Of a stretch of 30,389 nt of DNA, positions 1 to 12,600 are shown in pieces. The stretch lies in the NCBI GenBank assembly GCA_036897485.1, contig JAYMTF010000775.1, forward strand, positions 1 to 30,389. The letters run 5' to 3'. The notes under the pieces were generated by a model. That model was not told where the DNA came from. It saw only the letters and a program-made list of their open reading frames with translations, and did no database searches. The position numbers were made by a program, and so were the translations under genes. This DNA comes from Pelargonium nanum (Eukaryota; Streptophyta; Magnoliopsida; Geraniales; Geraniaceae). How positions within the stretch are numbered: the stretch's first letter is position 1; every line of letters starts with the position of its first letter.

Positions 1-1598
1 GCACATAAAAAAGAGTACTCTTTAATATGGAATGAGCAAGGCTCCTATATGACTGGTTATCCTAAGTATGATATAAAACTAAGAGACAAAGGCTTTGTTA
101 CCAACAGTAAAGTAAAGCTTATATACTTAAACTAAAAAAGATAAAAGAATCAAGCAAATAAAAATAGAAAAGCAAAGTTAAATATTGTTACGCAGTATCT
201 AAGTCCTTTCGCTATAGGAGGTACACGCCTTACAAGTACTTTGTTTTTAGCCCAGAAGCTAGCATGATAACAAAGTAGTGGTAACCGCGTTTTATAGATA
301 AAATTCCTCAGCACAATAAAAGTGTTCTTTAGTTTAAATTACCTACTTTTAGTATGCCAGGATATATAGGGTATCGGCGGACTGCTTCGACTGAGTAGTA
401 CTTTAATATAAGAATAAAGAAAGAACAGGTTTCTAAAAGAAAAGTGAATCATGAAGCATTCCTATTGCGTGCGTGCGGACATTTACATATGATATGTATG
501 GATTCTGTGGTTCTTAGAATTTAACACCTGGTGAAATTCTATGAAAAAGGTCAAACAGTGTGCAGTGGGAGGGTCGGAAGAGAATCCTTGTTCCGGGGGT
601 ATTAAGAGTAACATAATTATATAATACCGAGTTATCAAGTAATCCTTGAGGTATAGCACCCAAGAAGTTTTTAAGTTAGTGATCACTTAACCTTTTTTAG
701 ACTCTACCGGTCCGTATGCAATAGGAATATATATGGTACTATTCAGAAATTTAAGTTTTTAATACTGATAACTTAAAGAGTTAGTGAGGGAGCATCTTGT
801 GATTTTTGGGATTTATTTCGAAGTTATTTTCTATTGTACCGATGAGTTAGATATACCCAATTATAAAGGAGCCCCTTACTAATGTCTAATATATTACTTA
901 CTTTTTCTTATTTATTGCAGAAATCTCTTATGAAAGAAAATATCCTTAAATAAAACCTTTTACCGGTTCCTTTTTGGCTAATTCCTATCGTCTCTTTCCT
1001 AATTTGGTATGTCAGGAATTCTAACAAAAGTTATGACTTAGTTTCATAACAAGGGAGAAGCCTTAGTTTATAGAAAACTGGACTTAATAACAGCATAGAG
1101 GATCATTAGGAAACGAAAAGAAACGGATACCTTACATATACTAAATACAAGGATAACAAGGACTTAATTAATATTTCAAAAATCCTTAACTACCTCTCTT
1201 TTATAGCTAAACTTAGAGCTTACAGCGAGAGATAGTAAAACGCAGCAAAGCGGGTTTCATTCGTAAATCTTTTTAAGTAAACTCAGCTTTGACTTATCTT
1301 TGTTTTATATTCTAGTAAGGAGTCACTAGAGATCAGAGTCCACGCACTAACCCTACCTTTATCTCTTACTATGTGTCGTTTATTACGTATTTTATAAAGT
1401 ACTTTTTTACTACTATAAATCCTAATTACCAGGAGACTCTCTTTGCTGCACTAAAAAGAAGGATCCTTTCTTTTCTTGTTTATAGACTAAAGCTAATCAA
1501 CATCGAGAAAAAACTATGCGGAGTACACAATACGAACACCGTTGCAAACTTGATTTAGTATAGTAAAAAAACCGCTTTCTTTGCTATTCTCACAGTAC
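1..1598. other. Non-coding stretch, no gene recognised
   Basis: I see no gene here. Frame 1 is open from the left edge to a TAA at 133-135 (44 codons, lysine- and tyrosine-rich), which could be the tail of a gene entering from the left, but a run this long is expected by chance at this composition and it matches no family I know. A 61-codon frame with a GTG start at 1373-1558 is likewise unrecognised. A GC-rich word TTGCGTGCGT at 465-474 recurs inverted at the right edge of the window. There is no tRNA-like or rRNA-like word and no clear promoter or terminator. Confidence 0.6.
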
Positions 1599-1665
1599 TG
1601 AAGTAAACCGATTCGAACCTTTGCATGCCGATATCACCGGTGCCTTACCGCTTGGCTATATTCCA
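1599..1665 (-). pseudogene. tRNA-Gln-like relic (trnQ family, broken)
   Basis: Read on the minus strand, this begins TGGAATATAGCC, continues AAGCGGTAAGGC and ends with CATGCAAAGGTTCGAAT. These words match, as I recall them, the organellar (plant and protist mitochondrial) trnQ pattern. The acceptor stem pairs at six of seven positions with one wobble, and the D-stem GCC/GGC is intact. The anticodon region is about four bases too short, so only a three-pair stem CCG/CGG remains around a loop containing GAT instead of the Gln anticodon TTG. The T-stem AAAGG/CGGTT has two mismatches. This is therefore not a functional standard tRNA. It could be a pseudogene, an edited tRNA, or a chance product of resampled organellar DNA. 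A second, differently damaged copy lies at 27229-27290. Confidence 0.45.
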
Positions 1666-4600
1666 AATAAAATATACACTGTACCTATATACACCTACTA
1701 GATTGGAAAGGGAAAGTCTACAGGATAGTCTAAATCTATTCCTATTTAAGTGATTAAAAATGCAAGTTTCACGATATTAAGACTTAGAGAATCCTATTTC
1801 TAGTTGTTGCAGTTTACTCGAAAACGGCTTTGTATACCACTATCTCTTCTTAAAGTAAAGGTATCCTAGCCCCTATTACAGGAAACAAGGACCTGTCTGT
1901 TATAAAAAGGGTGTACTGGTTAGTAAAAGCAATACTAGATATTTGTACCTAAAATAGGATCCATTCTTTTGGCTTATTAGAGTTTTTAGAATCCTATTAC
2001 TTTGTTGTTTGTTAACTAATTTTTTTAATTGTAAAAGGTCTTTCATAGATAATGGAATAACCGGGATTTATAGCGATAGTACTCTCTCTTAGTTATTTTT
2101 GTTAAATCCTTTAAGTAAAATCCTAGATTTCCTATATAGATAAGAAAAAGGAAGCTCTTATATAATAAAGTATACGAACCGGCAATTCCTATAGAACAAA
2201 AAGTATTGAAACTTGGCTCTTGAAATTACGGATTCCTTTCTTTGTAATCGACATATAACTAGGAAGAAAAAATTCTTTTATATATTCTCTCATTCGAAAA
2301 GACACCTCTAAGGGAATCTTGATCCGTCCTGAATCATTAGGTAACGGAATAGTCTATGCTGCAAACGGGAAATCTTTCACTAAGTAGGAAATAAAGCTCT
2401 CTTCTCATGGAAAGTTAGGAGTTTCCCTTTTTAGAATGTTTCGTTGTTCAACCCTATAACTATAGAATTCTAAATTACTTGGATTCAGACCACCTAGCCC
2501 TTAAAAACAGGGCACTAATTAAACTTTTTTTCAAGAAATGTTTCACTAAGAAGTTACCTTATCTCTTTTGGATCTTAAAAACATTCGATGAATCCAGGAT
2601 CCGACAAAATATATAAGATAAACTTAGTAGCTTAGAGCATTCGTTTGCTAAATCTATATTAGTTTTCCTGCCCCAACTGGACTTAAACTGGGGGTCCCGT
2701 GTAATATAGGCCTTCTCTTATTTCAAAAGAATATATTCATACTCACAAACAACTCCACTTATAAAACTCAATCATAATATATCGAGGGATTCGACTGAAT
2801 GAGTGCAGGGTTTTTCCTTTTTTTAACTCACTCTGGTGTAAAAAGAGCGGCTTAAAGGAATTCATGGAGTTTAAAAAGAAACAGGATAGAGGATACAATT
2901 ATGAAACAATATTAGAGCCCTTACTGCTCTTGGGACCCTTAGAAAACGACTGCTGGAACTTTTTCCCCTCTTATTTATCAGCGCTAAAGGGTTCCTACGC
3001 TTACTAATAGAAGTTTACTAGGTAAGTACTTACAATAAATTGTAAATCAAATCGAAAACAATAGAACTCTAATGGCAATATAAACGGAGAAGCTGATAAG
3101 TTAAAGTCAAAAATGAATACTTTGGCCGGTATTTACAAACAAATAAGGGGGATATGGCCGAAGAAAGACCAGGTTTCATAAGTTAAGGAGAATATTCCGA
3201 ATCAAACTTTCTCTAGGGATCCCATAAGAAGCAGATACTAATATTTTTTTCAATAACTTACAACCCTTAGTCCTACCAAATCCGGAATCCCCTTCTAGAA
3301 TCTGGGATAGTTTTTCCTAAAGTAGCAGCTATAGCTAACAATCTCAAAGGATTTCTGACATAAGTTGTCGAAACTCGGGATTTGTAGAAGTATTAAAAAG
3401 AACTGAATTCGCGAGTTTTTAGGCCTTTACCTTGCGTAGAGTAATCGGGGAGGCCTTGAGAGGAAGATGTAGAAAAACTTTTTCTTGGACTCTCTATCTT
3501 CTATTTCTAAAGAGCAAACGGGAATTGTGCGCGGCATAACTTTGCTACTTTGTGTATTCCATCTTAAAATAAAAATCTAACCTAGTTCTCGCCCGACGGA
3601 AAATCTTATCATGCGGAGTACGTACTAAGAAAAGGTCTCTGTCCACTAAATTACAAAGCCCTGTACTTTTATAGAACCTGCGTACATAATCTAAATTTAG
3701 TAATGATGTAACTTTTCAATACCATAAGTTAATAAACTCTTTAAGACACCTACTAAATAACTTAGAGAATGAATAGAAAAAGTTAAGCTTGATTCACAAT
3801 TTCTTTCTATTAAAGCCATTTCTTTTGATTCTATCATTTCTGAGATGAGGAATTCTTTCCTTTTCAGTTACCATAAAGAGAAAGCGTTAGCCAAGTTACT
3901 TTCACTCAATTAGATTCCTTTTGGAATGAGTCATAATTGGAATTTCAAAACTCAGAGAGAAAGGGAGTTGGCCAAGAAACTATCATGAAAAGTATACCTG
4001 AGCGAGACTCGGGGATTTTGTGAAATTTAGCGTCTTTTTGTAGGGTTCATTTCTTTTAATTAATCCGTTTCTAGTAGAGATTTAAATTGCAGCTTGCTAA
4101 ATAAAAGTAGATATTAAATACAATGTATGTTCTGCCTATTTAAAAGCCTACTATGACAACTTCGAGATTTGTAAAGGAGTATTCCTAAAATTACTTAACG
4201 AACTAATAGGATACGGGTTTCCTAAATAAAGGGAAGCCCCTCTTCTTTTTTCGGCAGAGCGGAGATTTACTAATATATTATAACAAGTCTTTAGTTTTAT
4301 ACTCTAGTGAAGTTTTTGCGGATAATAATTACTGAGTACTTTTACTCAAGAGGAATTCTCTTTGTATTTTAGTGTGACCCAGGTATCCCCCAAAGGGCGA
4401 CAGGGGGGTGGGGTTTCCTTGTTAAACTTTCAGGACTGCTGTTCTATATTATTAATATTAAATATGCAAGAGATTTCTTTACGGGTCCGGTACAGGATTT
4501 TTGAATCTAAAAAGTAGACTAGTACTCGTATTCTAAGCTAATTAAGATTTTACTTGTAAAGAAGCTGTTCGGCATGTAGAAAGGTGTGCCTTGGTTCTTA

Positions 4601-7600
4601 TATATTACTTTTTTTTTTCAAACGAAAGTAAAAATATAAGGAATTATCCATAAGAAATGCACTAGTTTCATTTCGGACTTATAAAAGAATTTACCTTACG
4701 AGACTTAGTATCTTCTCTGGCTTTCGGCTAAGCAGTACTTAAAGATAAGCTCACTGAATTGCAAAAACAAAGGGTTTGCCTTGAATTTATCGGTAAGTAA
4801 GATTGTGAATTAGGGTTTTTATTAGCGAAGGCTTCTATATACTAAGTAAAGATTGACTATAATAAGGGTGTTCGTTAGATAAAGCATTTGAAAGTAATTA
4901 ATACTTTTCAAACAAAGCCAGACCCAGCTTGAAGTTACGCTAGCTGTCTTGATCAACTCGTATTTTTCTAAATGTTATATATCAACGAGATTATTCTAAT
5001 AAAAGGACTAAAACTGGGACTACCCTTTTTAAAATACTTACGAAGTAGCTTTTCCTTTGTCAAGTTTTCGAAGTCAGGGAATAGGAAATTCTTATACTCT
5101 AGACCCAGTCCCGTCCTAATAAAGTGATTTAGAAAGAAAATAATACCTAAAAACTACTCAACACGTTGATGCTTAAGAGTAAATCAAGGTTAAGAGTGTG
5201 GGGCTAAAAATACAACATAAAAAAGGGACTAACTTAGCTGAAATAACGAGATAGAAAACTTAAGTAAACTTATCCTTCGTCTGCTCCTATTGGAAAACTG
5301 TCCTTTGATTCACTAAAGCTACTTTTTTATGCCCATAAGAATTCCTTAATTTATACTATTAGATCGTTCTAATAATCCCCCTTTATTGTAATGAAATCCC
5401 TGAGAGAAGGGCCTGTGGCTTTCCTTGACCTAAAACTAAAATAAGTATATGTATAATCTAAGTTAGGTTATTATGAAACATATAAAAAAGCTTTTCAATA
5501 AGTATAAAATCCTCTTACTGTTTTAGGGATCCTACTTGGCATTTATTTGAGAAAGTCTCGGGAAAGGGGCCTGATTAAAAGCATTTTAAATCAATTATGA
5601 ACCCTGTCAGTATTACTAAATAGGGGTACTATTAGTATGTTGTTAAAAATTCTTGTAGGCTTGTAAGAGGGATAACCTCGGGGCCTCCGCAAGGCTTATA
5701 CTATAAATTAGTGAAGTAGTCTAATAAGAGTTCGAAGAAAGGGCTTGTCAAGCAGGCATCACTTTGTTAAACGAAGGATACCCTGTAATAATGGGAAAAC
5801 TCACTAGATAAATTTCTTTCTATTTTCTGGTCCAAACAGTCAAAGCAAGAGTCACCGACGGGAGCTGATCAAAGGAATCTAAAACCCAACTAGACTTAGC
5901 AATGGGGGAATTCACTTTCTACCCTAGGAACTACTTATGCACTAAACAACTAATAATCCAGACACTTAAGACTATCAAGGGCCGCCCATCCATAAATAGA
6001 AACTAATATTCACAGGGACCACAAATCACATGAAAACATGAATAAGAAAAAAAGGTAGAACCGAGAACCTTTTACGATGTAAAACCATAATAAAGTCGTC
6101 AGCCAAGCAAAGATAATGTCCTTTTCTCTCAGGGTCAAGAGTTGCCCTCCGCAGGGATCCCTTTGATCGGTAGTTGCTATTCCAATGCTTTATTCTATAG
6201 ATTTGAATCTCAATTTAATGATGTTGCTAGCCAAGAAATATCCGCGAATTTACTATTTTTAGTAAAGTGAGCGCATTTATAATAAAAAATTGTCTTGATT
6301 ATTAAGCCTGCCTCTCTATGTAGGATTGCTAGGATCTTATAAAGGGAGTTTGGTTAAAGTCTAATGAAATTCTGGTAATTTGTAAGTATTTTTACAATGA
6401 ATGTAAAAAGGCGTAACCCGTGTGAATTCCACTTGATAAATTCGCGAAAGAGTGGAGTCGTTGTTATTAATTAAAGTAAAAAAACCTTTTAAAGTGGGGT
6501 TTATACAGAATCTTTAAGGGTTAATGAATGAGAAAAAGCAGCATTCCTGTTTCGAAAAGAATAATCTCAATGTGTTCCCTTAGGTGAGTTAGCACTTTGC
6601 AATTTCTAGGTTTAGTTTAGTAATAGGAAAACTACTATTATATACATGTTGGTGAATTTACTACTCCTCAATATTTCAGGATAGAATGTAAAACCAAATC
6701 ACTAACCAAGATGAATTTTTAAAAATCTATAAAAGCTAAGGGTATTTTGTCATTACCCTGGATAAATTGCCAAGGAGGAACCTAGTAGGAAATTCAAAAG
6801 GCTAACACATGCACGATATTTAGACTAGTTACTAGTAAGTACTCTCTAATCCAGGATTTTTACTTAGTGCTATTTTTCCTCTTTTATCAAAATTACCGGG
6901 TTATTCTTGTATATTGTCAACCCTATATTACTAGCTCTCAAAAAACGAGGGAAGACCCCGACCTATCTCTAACGAATAGCCCTTCTACAGCAGGATTTTT
7001 GCTCTAAAATTAGGTAGTTCTTTTGTTATAAATTCTTACACCGCAGACTCATAAACTTGTCAGATTCTTATATAATATAAGGGAAGAAAGTGTCTCCTAT
7101 AATTTGAAGAACCTATGAACAGGTGCAGAATTGGCTTAAAAGTTGTTCTTTATTTAAAGGTTTTCTATATCTGTATTTTATTGTATTCTCACAGGACTTC
7201 TATAATATTGAAGCGTTTGCTTTTAGTAATTTACAGCAAGTACCAATCCAACATACAAAATAAAATTTGGTATATACAAAGTTTTAAGCTTTTCCAAGGT
7301 CATATATACCCGATATCCACATGTAGCTTCATTGCTATAAGTGAATAAACCAGGTGTTAAAGCGTTTAGTTTACCTCTCTAGAAGGACTCCCTTGATCAG
7401 AGAGTCATGCCTAGGCCCTTTCAGTAAGGTTTTTTCATAGATACGCTTAAAATTATTCATACTTTTTACTTGTATTATACCCGTGACGTTCCTAGTTCTT
7501 GCTTAACCTATTTAAAAAGAGCAAGAGTAATTAAAAATGGAGAAGTAAGGCTTTCAAGGTGTTAAATTAATACTTTACTTTAGTCAATTTCTTTTACAAA

Positions 7601-9321
7601 TAAGTAGGAGAGTTTGTAAAAAGTATAATTATCTAAATAAGAGGGTTGCTTTACTAAGAAAAGGTTGACTGAAAAGCATAAACCAGGCCTTCCATTCGAA
7701 AGATTAATTACTGCTAAAACTCTACTTTATTAGGTTCTTCAAGTTTCTTGCTAAACCAATTTCCAGGTTATGAACTCGTAGTGGAATTCTTAGTAGTTTA
7801 AGTTTTTATTTTTAGGAAATCTAATTCTAATATAGAAAGCTTTAAGCACAGGGAGTGCTGTCCCCAACTTTTATAAATATAAGGGTAAGTTTTGTATATC
7901 CTTTTAATTAAAAAGATTAAGTAAATAAGGTAAGGTATAGTTAATTTTTTAAAGAAGCGTATCTAATGTCTTAAATGTACTAAAAATAGAAGTCTCTTTT
8001 ATTTGAAACTACAAAATACCCAAAGCTTTAAGAAATGTAAGCCCTTAGTATATAGGAATTTAGTAAAAGGTAATACCCAGGATCATGTATTTGACTCTTT
8101 CCATCGAGTGTTGTTGATCTTTACAGTTGTTAGAGCTGGCAAGCTATATTTTATCCTGATTATATAAGCTTCCGAATAATGGTTTAAAATTAAGAGACCT
8201 ATAACTGACTTTTATTATCTAGTCGAGAAACTTGAACTTTTTAAGTATTCCAGCGTTTCTTAACGATTCTTTTAAAATCGAACATAGAAAGGGGTCTAAT
8301 TTCAACAATTAAAAACCTAGGGACATACTAGAGGTTTAAGGCTTATCTGAAGAAGGAGTAGTTTAATAAAGAAAGCTTTTTGAGTTCCATATGCGTAGGT
8401 ATAAATTAAATTCTATTGAAATGCGTTGAGTAAAGCCCGTAGTTTGGTGGAACCTTATGTCTTTTATTTTTAATCCCTGACTTATATATTAAAGAATTCG
8501 GAAAAAGGTACGTACGAAGGTGATTGCTCTCGAAATCCAGATATAGAGATCGAGGAGAAATAAGGGCAGCTTCATAAGTGTCTAAAATTATAGGAAATTT
8601 CCAGGGAGGCTGCACTGGTTAATTTGAAGTTCTTTCCTTTTTATGAAAGTTTAAGAGGAGGAGATCTCCTATTTAAGTAAAATTCTGTTATTCCTTTTAA
8701 TTATATTCAGGATAAGTTTGGGGTTAAGTCAGCTTGTTAAATTCAATTCCGGTATAGAAGCCTAAAACGTAGAAAAAATACCTTACGAGGTGCTTAAACA
8801 TGTGATAAACGACATTCTAGGTAATACCTTTTGGGGTTATTCGAATTCGTATGTATTCCTTTGTTTCAAGTTACCAATTCCGGAAAATACATTGGGAGTT
8901 ATAGTAAAAAGAGCTAAAGCTAAAGACATTTGTTTTTGGTAAAGACTAAAGAAGTATGTATAGGGAGCCTATTTATAGGGTACGGGATTATACCCTTTTT
9001 TTTACTGTGGAAAGGCACCCTCTTAAATTTATAGCAGGGGCTTTAGTATCCTAAGTTCACTAAGGTTCGCTTTAATTTTCTCTTTTACTGAATAATACTA
9101 GAGTTATGAGTCCCTGTGATACGGGTGTGAGTCATAGAGAATTTGTCGATAAGGAAAGGGGCTAGCTTTATAAGTTCGTGGTAACAGAAAAGAGGGCTCT
9201 TATGTATATTTTGAAAAGAGAGGTGTTGTTGTATATGATTATTTTATAGCTCCAATGTAAAAGGGTCCTTATTTAAAGTTAATCTCAGTTAGCCTTGGGA
9301 ATCTAATTTGTCAAGCAGCCC
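1666..9321. other. Long non-coding stretch, no gene recognised
   Basis: About 7.7 kb with no recognisable gene. Stops occur throughout all six frames. The two longest frames, 7115-7348 plus (77 codons) and 8406-8615 minus (69 codons), are within the chance range, have no recognisable motif, and I saw no convincing ribosome-binding site for either. Small structures are a weak hairpin at 2671-2693 (CCCCA pairing with TGGGG, 13-base loop), a stronger GC-rich hairpin at 4384-4410 listed separately, and runs of ten T at 4609-4618 and eight T at 8996-9003 without a stem directly upstream. GGATCC words occur at 1957, 2597, 3217, 5527 and 6155. I could see no rRNA or protein homology. Confidence 0.6.
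4384..4413. repeat. GC-rich hairpin with flanking G-runs
   Basis: TATCCCCC at 4384-4391 pairs with GGGGGGTG at 4403-4410 (eight pairs, two of them G-T) around an 11-base loop. The right arm runs on as six G, one T and four G. It is one of the few strongly GC-rich spots in an AT-rich sequence. Similar short GC-rich stems occur in fungal and algal mitochondrial spacers. There is no following T-run, so I do not call it a terminator, and its function is unknown. Confidence 0.4.
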
Positions 9322-9395
9322 AGGTCTCGCCTAGTCTTATGGGTACCGTACTTTTTGGCTTGTAATGGTCGCAGGTTCGAGTCCTACTAGACCTA
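9322..9395 (+). pseudogene. tRNA-Thr-like relic (UGU in loop, broken)
   Basis: This 74-base stretch (73 plus discriminator A) has a nearly complete acceptor stem, with AGGTCTC pairing TAGACCT at six of seven positions. The T-arm is good: GCAGG, loop TTCGAGT, then CCTAC, with one C-A mismatch. A loop-like CTTGTAA carries the Thr anticodon TGT after a T and before an A. The bases flanking that loop do not pair (TTTGG against TGGTC), the 3' strand of the anticodon stem appears missing, and the D-region lacks a normal D-stem. The segment from TGGTCGCAGG onward resembles the 3' half of organellar trnK more than trnT, so it reads as a splice of two tRNAs. It is unlikely to be functional without editing. 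It sits 231 bases from the Lys-like relic on the opposite strand. Confidence 0.42.
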
Positions 9396-9626
9396 AAGTA
9401 TATTATACAAGGCATATTAATTAGAAAAATGGAACTCTGCACACATTCATATTAAAAAAGCGCTCTTTATTCCATATTTTTTACTTACGGGAGTTTCCCT
9501 GTCTGGGATATATCTCAAAAGCCCCCTCTTGAATCAGTACTTGGTTTTTGCATAGTAACTCTAAGGGCTCAAAATGAAAGTATTACGGAGTACCCCGTTT
9601 CGAACCTAAGACAAAGGCCAGTTTTT

Positions 9627-9698
9627 CTGTCTAAGAGGACTTGAACCTCTGGCCGTTCCGCTAAAAGCCCAATGCTCTACCGACTGAGCTATACACCC
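9627..9698 (-). pseudogene. tRNA-Lys-like relic (trnK family, UUU in loop, broken)
   Basis: On the minus strand the 5' half, GGGTGTATAGCTCAG then GGTAGAGC and TTGGGCTTTTAG, closely follows the plant-type mitochondrial trnK as I recall it, with the Lys anticodon TTT between a T and an A. The D-stem GCTC/GAGC is perfect. The T-arm is also perfect (AGAGG, loop TTCAAGT, CCTCT) but is not the GCAGG/CCTGC stem expected of trnK. The anticodon stem TTGGG/CGGAA has two G-G clashes, and the 3' acceptor strand TAGACAG pairs GGGTGTA at only four of seven positions. Overall length is 72, normal for a tRNA. The good 5' half joined to a foreign 3' half suggests a mosaic or decayed gene. Confidence 0.5.
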
Positions 9699-12600
9699 TG
9701 AAAAAGGGTTTTGTCCTAATCAAGGAGATTCACTTGGAAAAAAAGTCAAGCAGAAGACATCCCTCTAAGAGAGCCCGTTATAAAAGAAATAAAGTTGAAT
9801 TGAGGATACTTATGTTTTTTGTTGACTCGACTATGATAAAAGTGAAAATCCCCTTTTACATCAGTATACGTGTTTAGTATTTATAGCTACCTATTGCAAA
9901 CTCCTCCTAATAAGATTTTTAGAGTAAGCTTTTTTTCCAATCTATACTAAAACTTGAAAGCTATAAATAAAGTAAGAGGGGCAGCTGTTGAACAATTACA
10001 GGACTGCAAACATAGAGGATAAGGTTTGATACCCAACACTTATAATTAATTTAGTAATTCTAATAACTAAGGTGACGAAGCCTAAAAATATATTTTGGAC
10101 AATTATAATATAGGAAAAACAACAAAGAAGTCCCCGCGGACTCATAGAAATCGGAGGTATTAAGTCTTTTTGTTAGATTATATTATAACATTTAATTTAT
10201 CATAACATAGTTATGAGTGTCCTTTACTATTACAAATATCCAAACAATAAGGTAACGCTATTAGACCTAGATTTAAAGTAGTTTCATAGGTGCAAAACTT
10301 ATAAGTGGAAAGCTGCTACATAGGTAGCCGATAACCGAACAAGACAAAGACAATTAAATTACAAGGAAAGCTACCCCTTCTGTAATTTTTTAAATAAGAT
10401 CAGACCTTAATGTAAATAGATCTGAAGATTTCTTATTTTATTGGTTTACAAAAAACTTATTGTGGTAAACATTATATAAGTGGAGTATATAATAACAATG
10501 AAATCCTATTTGAACTTATGGAAATAGAAAAGGAAGTCTTTCGTTTGATTCGCACTCCCAGAAATACTACAAGAAAACATATTGAGCAAGATCCGCATTT
10601 CTATGTAAAGTAATTTAATTAAATTTTATAACGTTGATTCACAGTATAGGTTATTGATCCCACAACAGCGAAGGTAACCAAAAGATTAGGGTTTACTCCC
10701 TTTTCCTATAAAAAGTATCCATATCCTATAAGAAAACAGACATAGAACAAATTAAGATTTAAACCGGATCTCTTATTTCTATCTTCATTATTGTAAAAAG
10801 ACCCCTACACGCATAGGTTAAGTATACACTGAACTTTAAATAATTTAAGGTGCAGTGTTTAATCAACCACTCCAGAAATTATATACCTTTAATTAGTATT
10901 ACAGGCATCTCTTGTCAATAATATAATTCGAGTGAGTTTTGCCTTATAAATATTTATAAAGTTCTTTCATCTATACTATGTATACTTTTTAATAGTGCAA
11001 TTTAACGGATAATTAAACGAGGATCCTCCATTTGCTTATTTGTGTACCAACTTCTGTTTTTTACAATATTGGCTTCGGCAACTTTTTCGCTTGACGGAAC
11101 GCCCATTAAACGGGACAGAGAGCAACATACTTTAAGATACTACTCATATATGATACCCGTCTCCAATTATCGACATATCTATCATTTAGTCTTATCTTAT
11201 ATAGTTTCTTGTTACTATTATTTGAGAAAAAGCTTGTGCAGTTCCTATCAATAAAAGTTCCCGGAGAGACATATTCACTAATATTTTTGGTAGTTTCTTG
11301 TGCTTTTTTAGATCATATCGTTTCTTTATTAATTCTTATTATAAATTATAATTTTATGTCTGAAATATAATTAGTATATAAACTAAATTTAGGGTAATTT
11401 ATTCAACTTTTCTTCTCTAAACTTCCAAAAAGTACTAGCATTTCGCCTCGTTGTCTTATCTAGTCTAGAAATGGGACCCTAAGTTGTGCTTTATATTCCT
11501 TATATAGTTGTGTTGTCTTATTAATTGATATCCCTGGAGTTTTGCTTTATTTGATCAAGAGTTTTAGGAGAAGAGATCCAAACTATAGTGGAATAGTAAT
11601 ACTTACTTAGTCGCGGTATACTTTACTGTAAAAACACGGGATTTTTTACCAAATTAAGACAACACATCAGAACTTTGTAGCAACAGCAAAGGGAGGTTTA
11701 AAAGGATACCCTGAGTAACGCATACACCTTAAAAAGGAGAGCAATCCGTCTGTTAGATGCTTAGAGAGAAGCGTTTAACAAGAGAAGTTGACACTGGATG
11801 GACTCGTTATAGTATAAGGAGATCCCAGTGCAAAACTACAGCACTCGATTCGGGGGAAAGCGACGGCAAAGTATAAGGTCTCCCTTTCGAATTTCCCTAG
11901 CTTCACAATATATACGCAGAATAAGTAAAATATAATCAACAAATATCATATGACGAGAAATTACTAAGTAAGGGTTAATACTTAAGTAGCAAAAGAACAA
12001 CGAGAGAGACTTTATTAAATGAGACTATCCCCTAATATCCAGAAATCGCTCTATTATATTATACTAGGGGAGTAACCTCAAAGTATTTATAAACCCATTT
12101 CGCATAAGTAAGAATTAAACCTTTTTAATAAGATAAAGGAAACTCCATAGAAAACATATAAAGTATAATAGTGCAATTTTCATATATAGTAAGGTCCTTA
12201 AAGGTGTTTATTTAATCCCACTCCAAATAGTAGGGAGAAGTATGACTACTTAAAAGCTACTCTTAGAGGGTACTCTTTACTGCGAACCCTAGATTAGTAT
12301 TTCCTCCTGATTGTTTTTAAAGTAACATGGGCCCTGTATTTAGTACAAAAACCTGTCTTTTGTTTTGAGACATCAATATGAGCTTTTATATAGTTCCTTT
12401 TTTTGCGTATCTTGAGCCTTTTTAATTAGAGCCCCTCTTTTAGAATTAGATATAGGACCCTCATTTGTAAAAATTACATGTAAATTCCTATTTCTAAAAA
12501 AGCACCAGAGCCTTAGTCATAAAATTCTTTATAGATAAGTGAACTTTCGTTACCTTCTGATGGGGAACAAGCTATGGATGTCCTTAGTCTTTGCCGTGTG

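Noticed and set aside
1-135. Frame open from the left edge for 44 codons to a TAA, possibly the tail of a truncated gene
   Set aside because: About one frame in thirty would stay open this long by chance, six frames are available, and the residues match no family I know.
881-1293. A run of about 137 codons free of TGA, suggesting a code where TAA and TAG are read as amino acids
   Set aside because: The eight TAA/TAG codons are at the random rate, lack of TGA over this length is not rare, and TGA occurs at its expected rate in the first kilobase, so no recoding signal exists.
1373-1558. 61-codon frame with GTG start, hydrophobic and basic
   Set aside because: Length is within the chance range, there is no ribosome-binding site or motif, and no neighbouring gene.
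2671-2693. Hairpin CCCCA/TGGGG, possibly a tRNA arm
   Set aside because: Five pairs with a 13-base loop is weak, and no tRNA-like flanks are present.
4609-4618. Ten-T run as a possible intrinsic terminator or RNA polymerase III stop
   Set aside because: No stable stem directly upstream and no gene for it to terminate. Similar runs at 8996 and 18115 also lack stems.
7115-7348. 77-codon ATG frame with hydrophobic residues resembling a membrane segment
   Set aside because: AT-rich random DNA encodes many Ile, Leu, Phe and Tyr codons. No recognisable family and no coding context.
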